Positions 40,568 to 49,035 of a stretch of DNA of 64,000 nt are shown in pieces (within the stretch, counting starts at the first letter, position 1; each line of letters starts with the position of its first letter). The position numbers were made by a program, and so were the translations under genes. Origin of the DNA: Pseudomonas sp. SJZ079 (GTDB lineage Bacteria > Pseudomonadota > Gammaproteobacteria > Pseudomonadales > Pseudomonadaceae). The notes under the pieces were generated by a model that did not search any database, was not told the origin of the DNA, and was given only the letters and a program-made list of their open reading frames with translations. The stretch is from assembly GCF_007993865.1 (NCBI RefSeq), contig NZ_VIUH01000002.1:186001-250000 (forward strand), given 5' to 3'.

Positions 40568-42307
40568 ATGAAAGACAGCATTCGCCACCTGATCCAGCAA
40601 GCCCTGACCCGCCTGACCACCGAAGGCGTGCTGCCTGCCGGCCTCAGCCCGGTGATTCAGGTGGAGAACACCAAGGACAAGAGCCACGGCGACTTCGCCA
40701 GCAATATCGCCATGATGCTGGCCAAGCCGGCCGGCATGAAGCCGCGCGACCTGGCCGAGAAGCTGATCGCCGCACTGCCGGCCGACGCGCAGATCAGCAA
40801 GGTGGCCATCGCCGGCCCCGGCTTCCTGAATTTCTTCCAGAACAGCGAGGCGCTGGCCGAGCGGCTGCAAGTCGCACTGGCCGACGCCCGGCTCGGCGTG
40901 CGCAAAGCCGGTAGCCCGCAGACCGTGGTGATCGACCTGTCCTCGCCGAACCTGGCCAAGGAAATGCACGTCGGCCACCTGCGCTCGACCATCATCGGTG
41001 ACGCCGTAGCACGCGTGCTGGAGTTTCTCGGCGACCGGGTCATCCGGCAGAACCACGTCGGCGACTGGGGCACCCAGTTCGGCATGCTGCTGGCCTTTAT
41101 GGAAGCCAACCCGGAGGCCGCCGACAGCGAGCTGGCCGACCTGGAAGGTTTCTACCGCGCGGCGAAGAAGTGCTTCGACGACTCTGCCGAGTTCGCCGAG
41201 CGCGCCCGCGAACTGGTGGTGCAACTGCAAGCCGGCGAGCCGGCGTGCATGCGCCTGTGGCACCGTTTCAACGACATATCCCTGTCGCACTGCCAGCAGG
41301 CCTATGACCGCCTCGGCGTGAAACTCAGCCCCGCCGACGTCAAGGGCGAGAGCGCCTATAACGCCGAACTGCCGGGCATCATCGAGGCCCTGCGCGACAA
41401 GAGTCTGCTCAGCGAGAGCAATGGCGCGCAGTGCGTATTCATGGACGAGTTCAAGAATGCCGAAGGCAATCCGCTACCGGTGATCGTGCAGAAGGCCGGC
41501 GGTGGCTACCTGTATTCGACCACCGACCTGGCCGCCATGCGCTACCGCAGCCAGACGCTGAAGGCCGACCGTGCACTGTACTTCGTCGACCAACGCCAGG
41601 CCCTGCATTTCCAGATGGCCTTCGAGGTCGCCCGACGCGCCGGCTTCGTTCACGCCGCCATGCAGCTCGAACACATGGGCTTTGGCACCATGAACGGCGC
41701 CGACGGCCGCCCGTTCAAGACCCGCGACGGCGGTACGGTGAAGCTCATCGACCTGCTCGACGAGGCCGAGGAACGCGCCTACACCCTGGTCAAGGCGAAG
41801 AACCCGGACCTCGCCGAAGACGAACTGCGCCGCATCGCCCACGCCGTCGGCATCGGCGCGGTCAAATACGCTGACCTGTCCAAGCACCGCACCAGCGACT
41901 ACAGCTTCAACTTCGAGCAGATGCTCAGCTTCGAGGGCAATACCGCACCCTACCTGCTGTACGCCTACACCCGCGTGGCCAGCGTGTTCCGCAAGCTGGG
42001 CCAGGGCTACGAGCAGGCAACCGGCCCGTTGAATCTGCAGGCACCCCAGGAAATCGACCTGGCCGGCAAGCTGGCGCAGTTCGGCGAGGTGCTCAACGGC
42101 GTCGCCGAGAAAGGCGTGCCGCACCTGCTGTGCGCCTACCTGTATGACCTGGCCGGGCTGTTCTCCAGTTTCTACGAGCATTGCCCGATCCTCGCCGCCG
42201 CGGATCAGCCGACCCAGCAGAGCCGCCTGTGCCTGGCAGCCCTGACCGGGCGCACACTCAAGCAAGGTCTGGAACTGCTCGGCCTGGAAACCCTGGAGCG
42301 CATGTAA
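40568..42307 (+). CDS. argS: Arginyl-tRNA synthetase
   Basis: A 579-residue class I synthetase. The N-terminal Add-1 domain ([13 protein letters not shown]) is followed by the HIGH-like motif in [16 protein letters not shown], the connective region and the DALR anticodon-binding domain with [19 protein letters not shown]. As usual for ArgRS the KMSKS motif is degenerate (near [14 protein letters not shown]). Start at ATG 40568 is the family start; the frame is open 20 codons upstream without support. It is followed directly by the SPOR-domain gene. Confidence 0.96.
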   Translation: MKDSIRHLIQQALTRLTTEGVLPAGLSPVIQVENTKDKSHGDFASNIAMMLAKPAGMKPRDLAEKLIAALPADAQISKVAIAGPGFLNFFQNSEALAERLQVALADARLGVRKAGSPQTVVIDLSSPNLAKEMHVGHLRSTIIGDAVARVLEFLGDRVIRQNHVGDWGTQFGMLLAFMEANPEAADSELADLEGFYRAAKKCFDDSAEFAERARELVVQLQAGEPACMRLWHRFNDISLSHCQQAYDRLGVKLSPADVKGESAYNAELPGIIEALRDKSLLSESNGAQCVFMDEFKNAEGNPLPVIVQKAGGGYLYSTTDLAAMRYRSQTLKADRALYFVDQRQALHFQMAFEVARRAGFVHAAMQLEHMGFGTMNGADGRPFKTRDGGTVKLIDLLDEAEERAYTLVKAKNPDLAEDELRRIAHAVGIGAVKYADLSKHRTSDYSFNFEQMLSFEGNTAPYLLYAYTRVASVFRKLGQGYEQATGPLNLQAPQEIDLAGKLAQFGEVLNGVAEKGVPHLLCAYLYDLAGLFSSFYEHCPILAAADQPTQQSRLCLAALTGRTLKQGLELLGLETLERM

Positions 42308-42994
42308 ATGGCCGCCGCCCGCAAGAAACCCGCCGCCAAACGTGGCGCCAGTCGCTACAAGGCGCCGGCGAAGAAACCCGTGCCGGCCTGGATCTGGCTG
42401 GCCTGCGGGTTGACCATTGGCGGCTTCATGATGTTCCTGTTCAGCCTCGAACCCGGCCGCGACGAGATCAAGCGCAGCAAGGCCGAACAGGCGCGCGCCG
42501 GCCAGGCGGACAAAACCGCGAGCAAGCCGCCCGCAAAGTCCGCACCAGCCAAACCCAAATATGACTTCTACACCTTGCTGCCCGAGTCGGAAGTCATCAT
42601 GCCGTCGCAACCCGTCGAACCCCCTGCGGAGCCGCCGACGCCGCAACCGGTCAGCCCCGAAGAGGCGGCCAAGATCGACGCGGCACGTGCCCTGACCGCA
42701 CTCAGCGGCCAGACTCCGCCACCCGCACCGGTGGTGGCCCAGACCCCGAGCAGCACGCAGCTGTTCCTCCAGGCCGGCTCATTCCGCCGCCAGGGCGATG
42801 CAGAAAGCCTGCGCGCGCAGATCATTCTGCTCGGCCAAAGCGTACGCATCGAGCCCAGCACGGTACGCGAGGAAACCTGGCACCGGGTACTGGTCGGCCC
42901 CTTCGCCAACCGCGAGCAGTTGGCTCAGTCGCAAAAAGCCCTGGCCGCCAACGGCTTTAGCAACCTGTTGCTGCAACAGCGACCCAGCCGCTGA
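42308..42994 (+). CDS. Bitopic SPOR-domain protein (FtsN-like)
   Basis: A 228-residue protein starting right after the argS stop. A basic cytoplasmic N-terminus precedes one membrane helix (WIWLACGLTIGGFMMFLFSL, about 33-52), a proline/alanine-rich periplasmic linker and a C-terminal SPOR domain (TQLFLQAGSFRRQGDAESL, WHRVLVGPFANREQ). The layout matches FtsN, and in Pseudomonas the argS-linked SPOR protein is commonly annotated as FtsN-like. It should bind septal glycans and stimulate division. The identification as the true FtsN is inferred from architecture. Confidence 0.85.
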   Translation: MAAARKKPAAKRGASRYKAPAKKPVPAWIWLACGLTIGGFMMFLFSLEPGRDEIKRSKAEQARAGQADKTASKPPAKSAPAKPKYDFYTLLPESEVIMPSQPVEPPAEPPTPQPVSPEEAAKIDAARALTALSGQTPPPAPVVAQTPSSTQLFLQAGSFRRQGDAESLRAQIILLGQSVRIEPSTVREETWHRVLVGPFANREQLAQSQKALAANGFSNLLLQQRPSR

Positions 42995-43152
42995 ACCCAC
43001 CCCAGGCGGCCCCAGGCGGGCCGGCGGGGTCAGGCCGCGACCGGGGCGCACCTTTGCTGGGCACAGTCGCTTGTGCGCTATCCAGCGCTGCCCCGGTAAC
43101 CTGCTGTTACAGCCACGCCTGTGCCATTCGGCCGAGAATTAGCCGGCGCCGG

Positions 43153-43178
43153 TTGAAAAGCAGCGACGCTCCCCCCAT
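43153..43178 (+). promoter_or_regulatory. hslV: Sigma-32 (heat-shock) promoter of hslVU
   Basis: TTGAAA (43153-43158) and CCCCAT (43173-43178) are separated by 14 bp, matching the RpoH consensus (CTTGAAA, 13-15 bp, CCCCATnT). It lies 48 bp upstream of hslV within the 231-bp gap after the SPOR gene. Confidence 0.75.
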
Positions 43179-43225
43179 TTGAGTTTGCATTGGGCATTTT
43201 CGCCCCGCTGCGTGGAGACTCTCCC

Positions 43226-43759
43226 TTGACCACCATCGTTTCAGTACGTCGCCACGGCAAAGTCGTCATGGGTGGCGACGGCCAGGTGTCCCTCGGCAAC
43301 ACCGTGATGAAAGGCAATGCGAAAAAAGTTCGCCGCCTCTATCACGGCCAGGTCCTCGCCGGTTTCGCCGGCGCCACCGCGGATGCCTTTACCCTGTTCG
43401 AACGCTTCGAAGGCAAACTGGAAAAACATCAGGGCCACCTGGTGCGCGCGGCCGTCGAACTGGCCAAGGACTGGCGCACAGACCGCTCGCTGAGCCGCCT
43501 GGAAGCCATGCTCGCCGTGGCCAACAAGGACGCCTCGCTGATCATCACCGGCAATGGCGATGTGGTGGAGCCGGAGCACGGCCTGATCGCCATGGGCTCC
43601 GGCGGCGGTTTTGCCCAAGCCGCGGCGCTGGCCTTGCTGCAGAACACCGAGCAGATGTCGGCCCACGAAATCGCGGAAAAGGCGTTGAACATTGCCGCCT
43701 CCATCTGCGTCTTCACTAACCAGAACCTGACCATCGAGGAACTGGACTCGGCTATTTAA
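43226..43759 (+). CDS. hslV: HslV peptidase subunit of the HslUV (ClpQY) protease
   Basis: A 177-residue Ntn-hydrolase. After the initiator Met the first residue is the catalytic Thr ([19 protein letters not shown]). The start is the TTG at 43226, 9 bp after GGAG, because it places Thr at position 2; the upstream ATG 43190 would add 12 residues that would block the active site. With the HslU ATPase it degrades unfolded proteins in the cytosol. hslU follows 28 bp later. Confidence 0.96.
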   Translation: MTTIVSVRRHGKVVMGGDGQVSLGNTVMKGNAKKVRRLYHGQVLAGFAGATADAFTLFERFEGKLEKHQGHLVRAAVELAKDWRTDRSLSRLEAMLAVANKDASLIITGNGDVVEPEHGLIAMGSGGGFAQAAALALLQNTEQMSAHEIAEKALNIAASICVFTNQNLTIEELDSAI

Positions 43760-43787
43760 CCAGTCGTCGTCTATTTCGGAGCCGCCC

Positions 43788-45128
43788 ATGCCCATGACCC
43801 CCCGCGAAATCGTTCACGAACTCAGCCGCCACATCATCGGCCAGGATGACGCCAAGCGCGCCGTGGCCATCGCCCTGCGCAACCGCTGGCGGCGCATGCA
43901 ACTGCCCGCCGAGCTGCGCGCAGAAGTCACCCCGAAGAACATCCTGATGATCGGCCCCACCGGCGTCGGCAAGACCGAAATCGCCCGGCGCCTGGCCAAA
44001 CTGGCCAATGCGCCTTTCCTCAAGGTCGAAGCGACCAAGTTCACCGAGGTCGGCTACGTGGGCCGCGACGTCGAGTCGATCATCCGCGACCTGGCCGATG
44101 CCGCGGTGAAGATGTTGCGCGAGCAGGAAATGGTCAAGGTTCGTCACCGCGCCGAAGATGCCGCCGAGGAACGCATCCTCGACGCCCTGCTGCCGCCGGC
44201 GCGCGCCGGCTTCAACGAGGACCCGGTCCCGAGCGGCGATTCCAACACCCGCCAGCTGTTCCGCAAGCGCCTGCGCGAAGGCCAGCTGGACGACAAGGAG
44301 ATCGCCATCGAAGTGGCCGACAGCCCGGCCGGCATCGAAATCATGACCCCACCGGGCATGGAGGAGATGACCAATCAGCTGCAAAGCCTGTTTTCCAACA
44401 TGGGCAAGGGCAAGAAGAAGAGCCGCACGCTCAAGGTCAAGGAAGCGCTCAAGCTGGTGCGCGACGAGGAAGCCGCGCGCCTGGTCAATGAGGAAGAACT
44501 GAAAGCCCGCGCCCTGGAAGCCGTGGAGCAGCACGGCATCGTGTTCATCGACGAGATCGACAAAGTCGCCAAGCGCGGTAACACCAGCGGCGCCGACGTC
44601 TCCCGCGAGGGCGTGCAGCGCGACCTGCTGCCGCTGATCGAGGGCTGCACGGTGAATACCAAGCTGGGCATGGTCAAGACCGACCACATCCTGTTCATCG
44701 CCTCGGGCGCCTTCCACCTGAGCAAGCCGAGCGACCTGGTGCCGGAACTGCAAGGCCGCCTGCCGATCCGCGTCGAACTCAAGGCCCTCAGCCCGGAAGA
44801 CTTCGAGCGCATCCTCACCGAGCCGCATGCCTCCCTGACCGAGCAATACACCGCCCTGCTCAACACCGAAGGGCTGGCTATCGAGTTCGGCGCGGACGCC
44901 ATCAAGCGTCTCGCCGAGATCGCCTGGCAGGTCAACGAGAAGACCGAGAACATCGGTGCACGGCGTCTGCACACCCTGCTCGAACGCCTGCTCGAAGAAG
45001 TCTCCTTCAGCGCTGGCGACCTGGCAGCCCAGCACAACGACACCCCCATCCACATCGATGCGGCGTACGTTAACAGCCACCTCGGCGAGCTGGCTGAAGA
45101 CGAAGACCTGTCGCGCTATATTCTCTGA
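43788..45128 (+). CDS. hslU: HslU ATPase subunit of the HslUV protease
   Basis: A 446-residue AAA+ unfoldase. Walker A is [14 protein letters not shown], Walker [14 protein letters not shown], and the pore-loop GYVGRD is in [13 protein letters not shown]; the I-domain lies between them. The C-terminal YIL end docks into HslV. The [13 protein letters not shown] region forms the sensor-2 helix. It is co-transcribed with hslV. Confidence 0.97.
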   Translation: MPMTPREIVHELSRHIIGQDDAKRAVAIALRNRWRRMQLPAELRAEVTPKNILMIGPTGVGKTEIARRLAKLANAPFLKVEATKFTEVGYVGRDVESIIRDLADAAVKMLREQEMVKVRHRAEDAAEERILDALLPPARAGFNEDPVPSGDSNTRQLFRKRLREGQLDDKEIAIEVADSPAGIEIMTPPGMEEMTNQLQSLFSNMGKGKKKSRTLKVKEALKLVRDEEAARLVNEEELKARALEAVEQHGIVFIDEIDKVAKRGNTSGADVSREGVQRDLLPLIEGCTVNTKLGMVKTDHILFIASGAFHLSKPSDLVPELQGRLPIRVELKALSPEDFERILTEPHASLTEQYTALLNTEGLAIEFGADAIKRLAEIAWQVNEKTENIGARRLHTLLERLLEEVSFSAGDLAAQHNDTPIHIDAAYVNSHLGELAEDEDLSRYIL

Positions 45129-45141
45129 TACAACCACCCAC

Positions 45142-45166
45142 GCCGCCCGGAGAGCCTCCGGGCGGC
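45142..45166 (+). terminator. GC-rich hairpin after hslU
   Basis: GCCGCCCGGA (45142-45151) and TCCGGGCGGC (45157-45166) form a perfect 10-bp stem with a 5-base loop. There is no T tract, so it may be a weak terminator or an mRNA-stabilising hairpin before the DUF971 gene. Confidence 0.45.
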
Positions 45167-45182
45167 ACACTGGCCAAGCACA

Positions 45183-45557
45183 ATGCCGAAGATCCCCAGC
45201 GCCATCGAGCTGCATAAAGCCTCGAAAACCCTGACCCTGCAATATGGCGACGAGCGCTATACCCTGCCCGCCGAATTCCTGCGCGTGCACTCCCCCTCAG
45301 CCGAGGTGCAAGGCCACGGCAAACCCATCCTGCAGTTCGGCAAACTGCATGTCGGTCTGAGCAGCATCGAGCCGGCCGGCAACTACGCCCTAAAACTGTG
45401 CTTCGACGACGGCCACGACAGCGGTTTGTTCACCTGGGACTACCTCCATCAGCTGGCGACCCAGCAGGAAACCCTGTGGACCGACTACCTCAGCGCCCTC
45501 GCCGCCGCCGGCAAAACCCGCGACCCGGAGCAGTCCGTGGTCAAGCTGATGCTCTAG
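45183..45557 (+). CDS. DUF971 (GBBH-like N-terminal domain) protein
   Basis: A 124-residue stand-alone DUF971 domain (SAIELHKASKTLTLQYGDERY, LPAEFLRVHSPSAE, GNYALKLCFDDGHDSGLFTWDYL). This fold is the N-terminal domain of gamma-butyrobetaine hydroxylase and also occurs in Fe-S-related proteins; its role here is unknown. The position after hslU is conserved in Pseudomonas. The TAG stop (45555-45557) consists of the first three bases of the MITE-like element, so the C-terminus may have been altered by that insertion. Confidence 0.82.
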   Translation: MPKIPSAIELHKASKTLTLQYGDERYTLPAEFLRVHSPSAEVQGHGKPILQFGKLHVGLSSIEPAGNYALKLCFDDGHDSGLFTWDYLHQLATQQETLWTDYLSALAAAGKTRDPEQSVVKLML

Positions 45558-45735
45558 GAGCCTGTCGGACTTGACCGTCCGTAGCGAGGAAAAGTCCGAC
45601 TTTAGTCAGTTTTGCTGATCTTTCGAGGCGGGGGGCTGCCCCGCGAATAGCGAGCTATTTAACGAGAAAGAGCGAAATAAATGGCCAAGTCTGACTTTTG
45701 CGCAGTAGGGCAGCGTTAAGCCCGACAGGCTCCTA
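45555..45735. repeat. 181-bp MITE-like element with 18-bp terminal inverted repeats
   Basis: The left end TAGGAGCCTGTCGGACTT and the right end AAGCCCGACAGGCTCCTA are inverted copies with one mismatch. A second inverted pair lies inside (AAAAGTCCGACTT near 45590 and AAGTCTGACTTTT near 45695). There is no ORF. TA at both outer edges could be a 2-bp TA target duplication, as IS630/mariner-type transposition would leave. It separates the DUF971 gene from the phaC1 control region and supplies the DUF971 stop codon. Confidence 0.75.
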
Positions 45736-45853
45736 GCATGCACCCCGCGCCCGGTTAGAGCGCATTTTCTAATCCTTCTCGGCATACTCCCCCCACATTT
45801 GGCCCTATCGCGACAAGCTTGCGTTAATTGACGAACTCGGGTAACCAAGGAAC

Positions 45854-45869
45854 TGGCAAGTTCCATGCA
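45854..45869 (+). promoter_or_regulatory. phaC1: Sigma-54-type promoter upstream of phaC1
   Basis: TGGCAAGTTCCATGCA matches the RpoN -24/-12 consensus (TGGCACG-N4-TTGCW) at 10 of 12 defined positions, with GG and GC exactly 10 bp apart. It sits 280 bp before the phaC1 ATG. The remaining 413-bp non-coding stretch (45736-46148) holds the dyad at 45935, a hairpin GATGCGGA-gttga-TCCGCATC (46038-46058) and no gene. Confidence 0.55.
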
Positions 45870-45934
45870 TTTGGCCACCAAGTCGTTGAGACATTTAGCG
45901 AGTGAAGGCTAGGCAAGACCAAGCCAGGGAAAAC

Positions 45935-45955
45935 CCAGTGCACGATCTGCACTGG
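45935..45955. promoter_or_regulatory. Perfect dyad upstream of phaC1 (candidate PhaD operator)
   Basis: CCAGTGCA-cgatc-TGCACTGG is a perfect 8-bp inverted repeat with a 5-bp spacer. PhaD, a TetR-type regulator encoded in this locus, is known in P. putida to act at the phaC1 and phaI promoters; a GTGCA...TGCAC dyad also precedes phaI (52727). Assignment to PhaD is inference, and the spacers differ (5 and 8 bp). Confidence 0.4.
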
Positions 45956-46148
45956 CATTCTCAGACGAACCTCAACGCCCAGAGCCGAGCAGCGCAACGT
46001 TTCAACGCCCTGATATGCCAGATGCATAGACATAATAGATGCGGAGTTGATCCGCATCCGGTACCCCGAGCAATACCAGGCCCCAGCCCTGTGTCGCCGC
46101 GCACAGCAGTAACGTCGGTATTCGCCTCAGGACAATGGAGCGTCGTAG

Positions 46149-47828
46149 ATGACTGATAAAAGTACTGATGACCTGAAACGTCAGGCGTCTGAAAACACCC
46201 TCGGCCTTAACCCGGTCGTCGGCATTCGCGGTAAAGACCTGCTGACCTCGGCACGCATGGTGCTCACCCAAGCCATCAAGCAACCCTTGCACAGTGCCAA
46301 GCACCTTGCCCATTTCGGCCTGGAACTGAAAAACGTTCTGCTCGGCCAATCCGAGCTGCAACCCGAGCCCGGTGACCGCCGCTTCGCCGATCCGGCCTGG
46401 AGCCAGAACCCGTTGTACAAGCGTTATCTGCAGACGTACCTGTCCTGGCGCACGGAGTTGCACGACTGGATCGAACACAGCAACCTGTCTGAACAGGATG
46501 CCAGCCGCGGCCATTTCGTCATCAACCTGATGACCGAAGCCATGGCGCCGAGCAACAGCATGGCCAATCCGGCCGCCGTCAAACGCTTCTTCGAAACCGG
46601 CGGCAAGAGCCTGCTCGATGGCCTGTCCCACCTGGCCAAGGACATGGTCAATAACGGCGGCATGCCGAGCCAGGTCAACATGGACGCCTTCGAGGTCGGT
46701 AAGAACCTAGGCACCAGCGAAGGCTCGGTGGTGTTCCGCAACGAGGTGCTGGAGCTGATCCAGTACCGCCCGAGCACCGAGCAGGTGCATGAACGCCCGC
46801 TGCTGGTGGTGCCGCCGCAAATCAACAAGTTCTACATCTTCGACCTGTCTCAAGAGAAGAGTGTGGCGCGCTTCCTGCTGCGCAACGGCGTGCAGACCTT
46901 CGTGGTCAGCTGGCGCAACCCGACCAAGGCACAGCGCGAGTGGGGCCTGTCCAGCTATATCGAGGCATTGAAAGAAGCCATCGACGCGGTACTCGCGATC
47001 ACCGGCAGCAAAGACCTGAATATGCTCGGCGCCTGCTCTGGCGGCCTGACCACGGCCTCGCTGCTGGGCCACTACGCCGCACTCGGCGAACAGAAAGTGC
47101 ACGCCCTGACCCTGCTGGTCAGCGTTCTCGATACCCAGCTGGATACCCAGGTGGCGCTGTTCGCCGACGAGAAGACCCTGGAAGCGGCCAAGCGCCGCTC
47201 TTACCAGTCGGGCGTACTGGAGGGCAGCGACATGGCCAAGGTGTTCGCCTGGATGCGCCCCAACGACCTGATCTGGAACTACTGGGTCAACAACTACCTG
47301 CTCGGCAACGAGCCGCCGGTCTTTGACATCCTCTACTGGAACAACGACACCACTCGCCTGCCGGCCGCGCTGCACGGCGAATTCATCGAGATGTTCAAGA
47401 CCAACCCGCTGACCCGGGCCAACGCGCTGGAAGTGTGCGGCACACCGATCGACCTCAAGCAAGTCACCTGCGACCTCTTCTGCCTCGCCGGCACCACCGA
47501 CCACATCACGCCGTGGGAGTCCTGCTACAAGTCGGCGCACCTGTTCGGCGGCAAGTGCGAGTTCGTGCTGTCCAACAGCGGGCATATCCAGAGCATTCTC
47601 AACCCGCCTGGTAACCCCAAGGCGCGTTACATGACCAACCCGGAGATGCCGCGCGACCCGAAAGCCTGGCAGGAAAGCTCGACCAAGCACGCCGACTCAT
47701 GGTGGCTGCACTGGCAGACGTGGCTTGGCGAGCGTTCCGGCAAGACCAAGAAGGCGCCGACCAGCCTCGGCAACAAACGCTACCCCGCCGGCGCGGCCGC
47801 GCCGGGGACTTATGTCCACGAACGCTGA
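46149..47828 (+). CDS. phaC1: Class II poly(3-hydroxyalkanoate) synthase 1
   Basis: A 559-residue alpha/beta-hydrolase-fold synthase that polymerises 3-hydroxyacyl-CoAs (mainly C6-C14) into polyester at the granule surface. The lipase-like box is GACSGG with the catalytic Cys296; the Asp and His are in the family blocks AGTTDHITPW and LSNSGHIQSILNPP. Length and the MTDKSTDDLKRQA start fit class II enzymes. It opens the phaC1-phaZ-phaC2-phaD cluster. A 76-bp stretch (47227-47302) is identical to phaC2. Confidence 0.96.
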   Translation: MTDKSTDDLKRQASENTLGLNPVVGIRGKDLLTSARMVLTQAIKQPLHSAKHLAHFGLELKNVLLGQSELQPEPGDRRFADPAWSQNPLYKRYLQTYLSWRTELHDWIEHSNLSEQDASRGHFVINLMTEAMAPSNSMANPAAVKRFFETGGKSLLDGLSHLAKDMVNNGGMPSQVNMDAFEVGKNLGTSEGSVVFRNEVLELIQYRPSTEQVHERPLLVVPPQINKFYIFDLSQEKSVARFLLRNGVQTFVVSWRNPTKAQREWGLSSYIEALKEAIDAVLAITGSKDLNMLGACSGGLTTASLLGHYAALGEQKVHALTLLVSVLDTQLDTQVALFADEKTLEAAKRRSYQSGVLEGSDMAKVFAWMRPNDLIWNYWVNNYLLGNEPPVFDILYWNNDTTRLPAALHGEFIEMFKTNPLTRANALEVCGTPIDLKQVTCDLFCLAGTTDHITPWESCYKSAHLFGGKCEFVLSNSGHIQSILNPPGNPKARYMTNPEMPRDPKAWQESSTKHADSWWLHWQTWLGERSGKTKKAPTSLGNKRYPAGAAAPGTYVHER

Positions 47829-47990
47829 CCGACTGCGTACTGCGCAGCACTGCCCGCGACACCAGGATGTGTCGCTCGCTCACCCGGCCGACCTTGCCGG
47901 GCCGGGCCGGCGAAACAGGTTTAGCCCTGGGGGTTCTGGGAGTGGCAGGGACAGCCTGACTCAGTGGTTTACTAGATAGGGCTTCTGCGC

Positions 47991-48848
47991 ATGTCATTAC
48001 CATTTGTATTTCGCACCATCGAACTGGATGGCCAAACTATCCGCACCGCCGTTCGGCCCGGTAACGGGCTGATGGCACCACTGCTGATTTTCAATGGCAT
48101 TGGCGCCAACCTGGAGCTGGTCATGCCCTTCGTCCGGGCGCTCGACCCCGATCTCGAGGTGATCGCCTTCGACGTACCCGGTGTCGGTGGTTCCTCGACG
48201 CCCAGCACGCCCTACCGTTTTCCTGGCCTGGCCAAACTGGCGGCGCGCATGCTCGACTATCTGGATTATGGCCAGGTCAACGTCATTGGCGTGTCCTGGG
48301 GCGGTGCCCTGGCACAGCAATTCGCCCACGACTATCCGGAGCGCTGCAAGAAGCTGGTACTGGCGGCGACCTCGGCCGGCGCACTGATGGTACCGGGCAA
48401 ACCCAAAGTACTCTGGCGCATGGCCAGCCCACGACGTTATATCCAGCCATCCTACGGCGTGCAAATTGCCCCGGACATTTACGGTGGGGCTTTCCGCCGC
48501 GATCCGCAACTGGCCCTGGCCCACGCCAGCAAGGTGCGCTCCGGTGGCAAGATGGGCTACTACTGGCAGCTGTTCGCCGGCCTCGGCTGGACCAGCATCC
48601 ACTGGCTGCACAAGATCCGCCAACCGACCCTGGTGCTGGCTGGCGACGACGACCCATTGATCCCGCTGGTCAACATGCGCCTGCTCGCCTGGCGAATCCC
48701 CAATGCCGAGCTGCACGTGATCGACGACGGCCACCTGTTCCTGGTGACTCGCGCCGAAGCGGTGGCGCCCATCATCATGAAGTTCCTCGCCGAGGAGCGC
48801 CAACCTGCCGTGATGCACCCGCAGCCCACTCCGGCACGCAGCTACTGA
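47991..48848 (+). CDS. phaZ: Intracellular mcl-PHA depolymerase
   Basis: A 285-residue alpha/beta hydrolase releasing 3-hydroxy acids from stored polymer. The nucleophile elbow is GVSWGG with the catalytic Ser; Asp is probably in AGDDDPLIP and His in VIDDGHLFLV. Placement between the two synthase genes is the hallmark of the mcl-PHA locus. The start at ATG 47991 follows a 162-bp gap containing GC-rich inverted repeats. Confidence 0.95.
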   Translation: MSLPFVFRTIELDGQTIRTAVRPGNGLMAPLLIFNGIGANLELVMPFVRALDPDLEVIAFDVPGVGGSSTPSTPYRFPGLAKLAARMLDYLDYGQVNVIGVSWGGALAQQFAHDYPERCKKLVLAATSAGALMVPGKPKVLWRMASPRRYIQPSYGVQIAPDIYGGAFRRDPQLALAHASKVRSGGKMGYYWQLFAGLGWTSIHWLHKIRQPTLVLAGDDDPLIPLVNMRLLAWRIPNAELHVIDDGHLFLVTRAEAVAPIIMKFLAEERQPAVMHPQPTPARSY

Positions 48849-48968
48849 CAAGCGGCACCCCGTCGCACAACTGTAGCGCCAAGCCCCCATACTCCGCCCC
48901 ACTTTAGGGCGGGTTTATCTACTTGAAGTTCTGCGCAACACTGTCTGTAATGGACTGTCTGCCTGCGC

Positions 48969-48984
48969 TGGCATAAGCCTTGCT
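48969..48984 (+). promoter_or_regulatory. phaC2: Sigma-54-type promoter upstream of phaC2
   Basis: TGGCATAAGCCTTGCT fits the RpoN consensus at 10 of 12 defined positions, with an intact TTGCT -12 box and 10 bp between GG and GC. It lies 52 bp before the phaC2 ATG, in the 187-bp gap after phaZ. Confidence 0.6.
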
Positions 48985-49035
48985 GCTGACCCGTACACCT
49001 CGAGTCTCAATGGTTTAACGACGGAGTGTTGCCCA

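Noticed and set aside
45796..45824. A TTGGCCC...CTTGC sequence as another sigma-54 site before phaC1
   Set aside because: The GG and GC pairs are not 10 bp apart, so it does not meet the RpoN spacing requirement.
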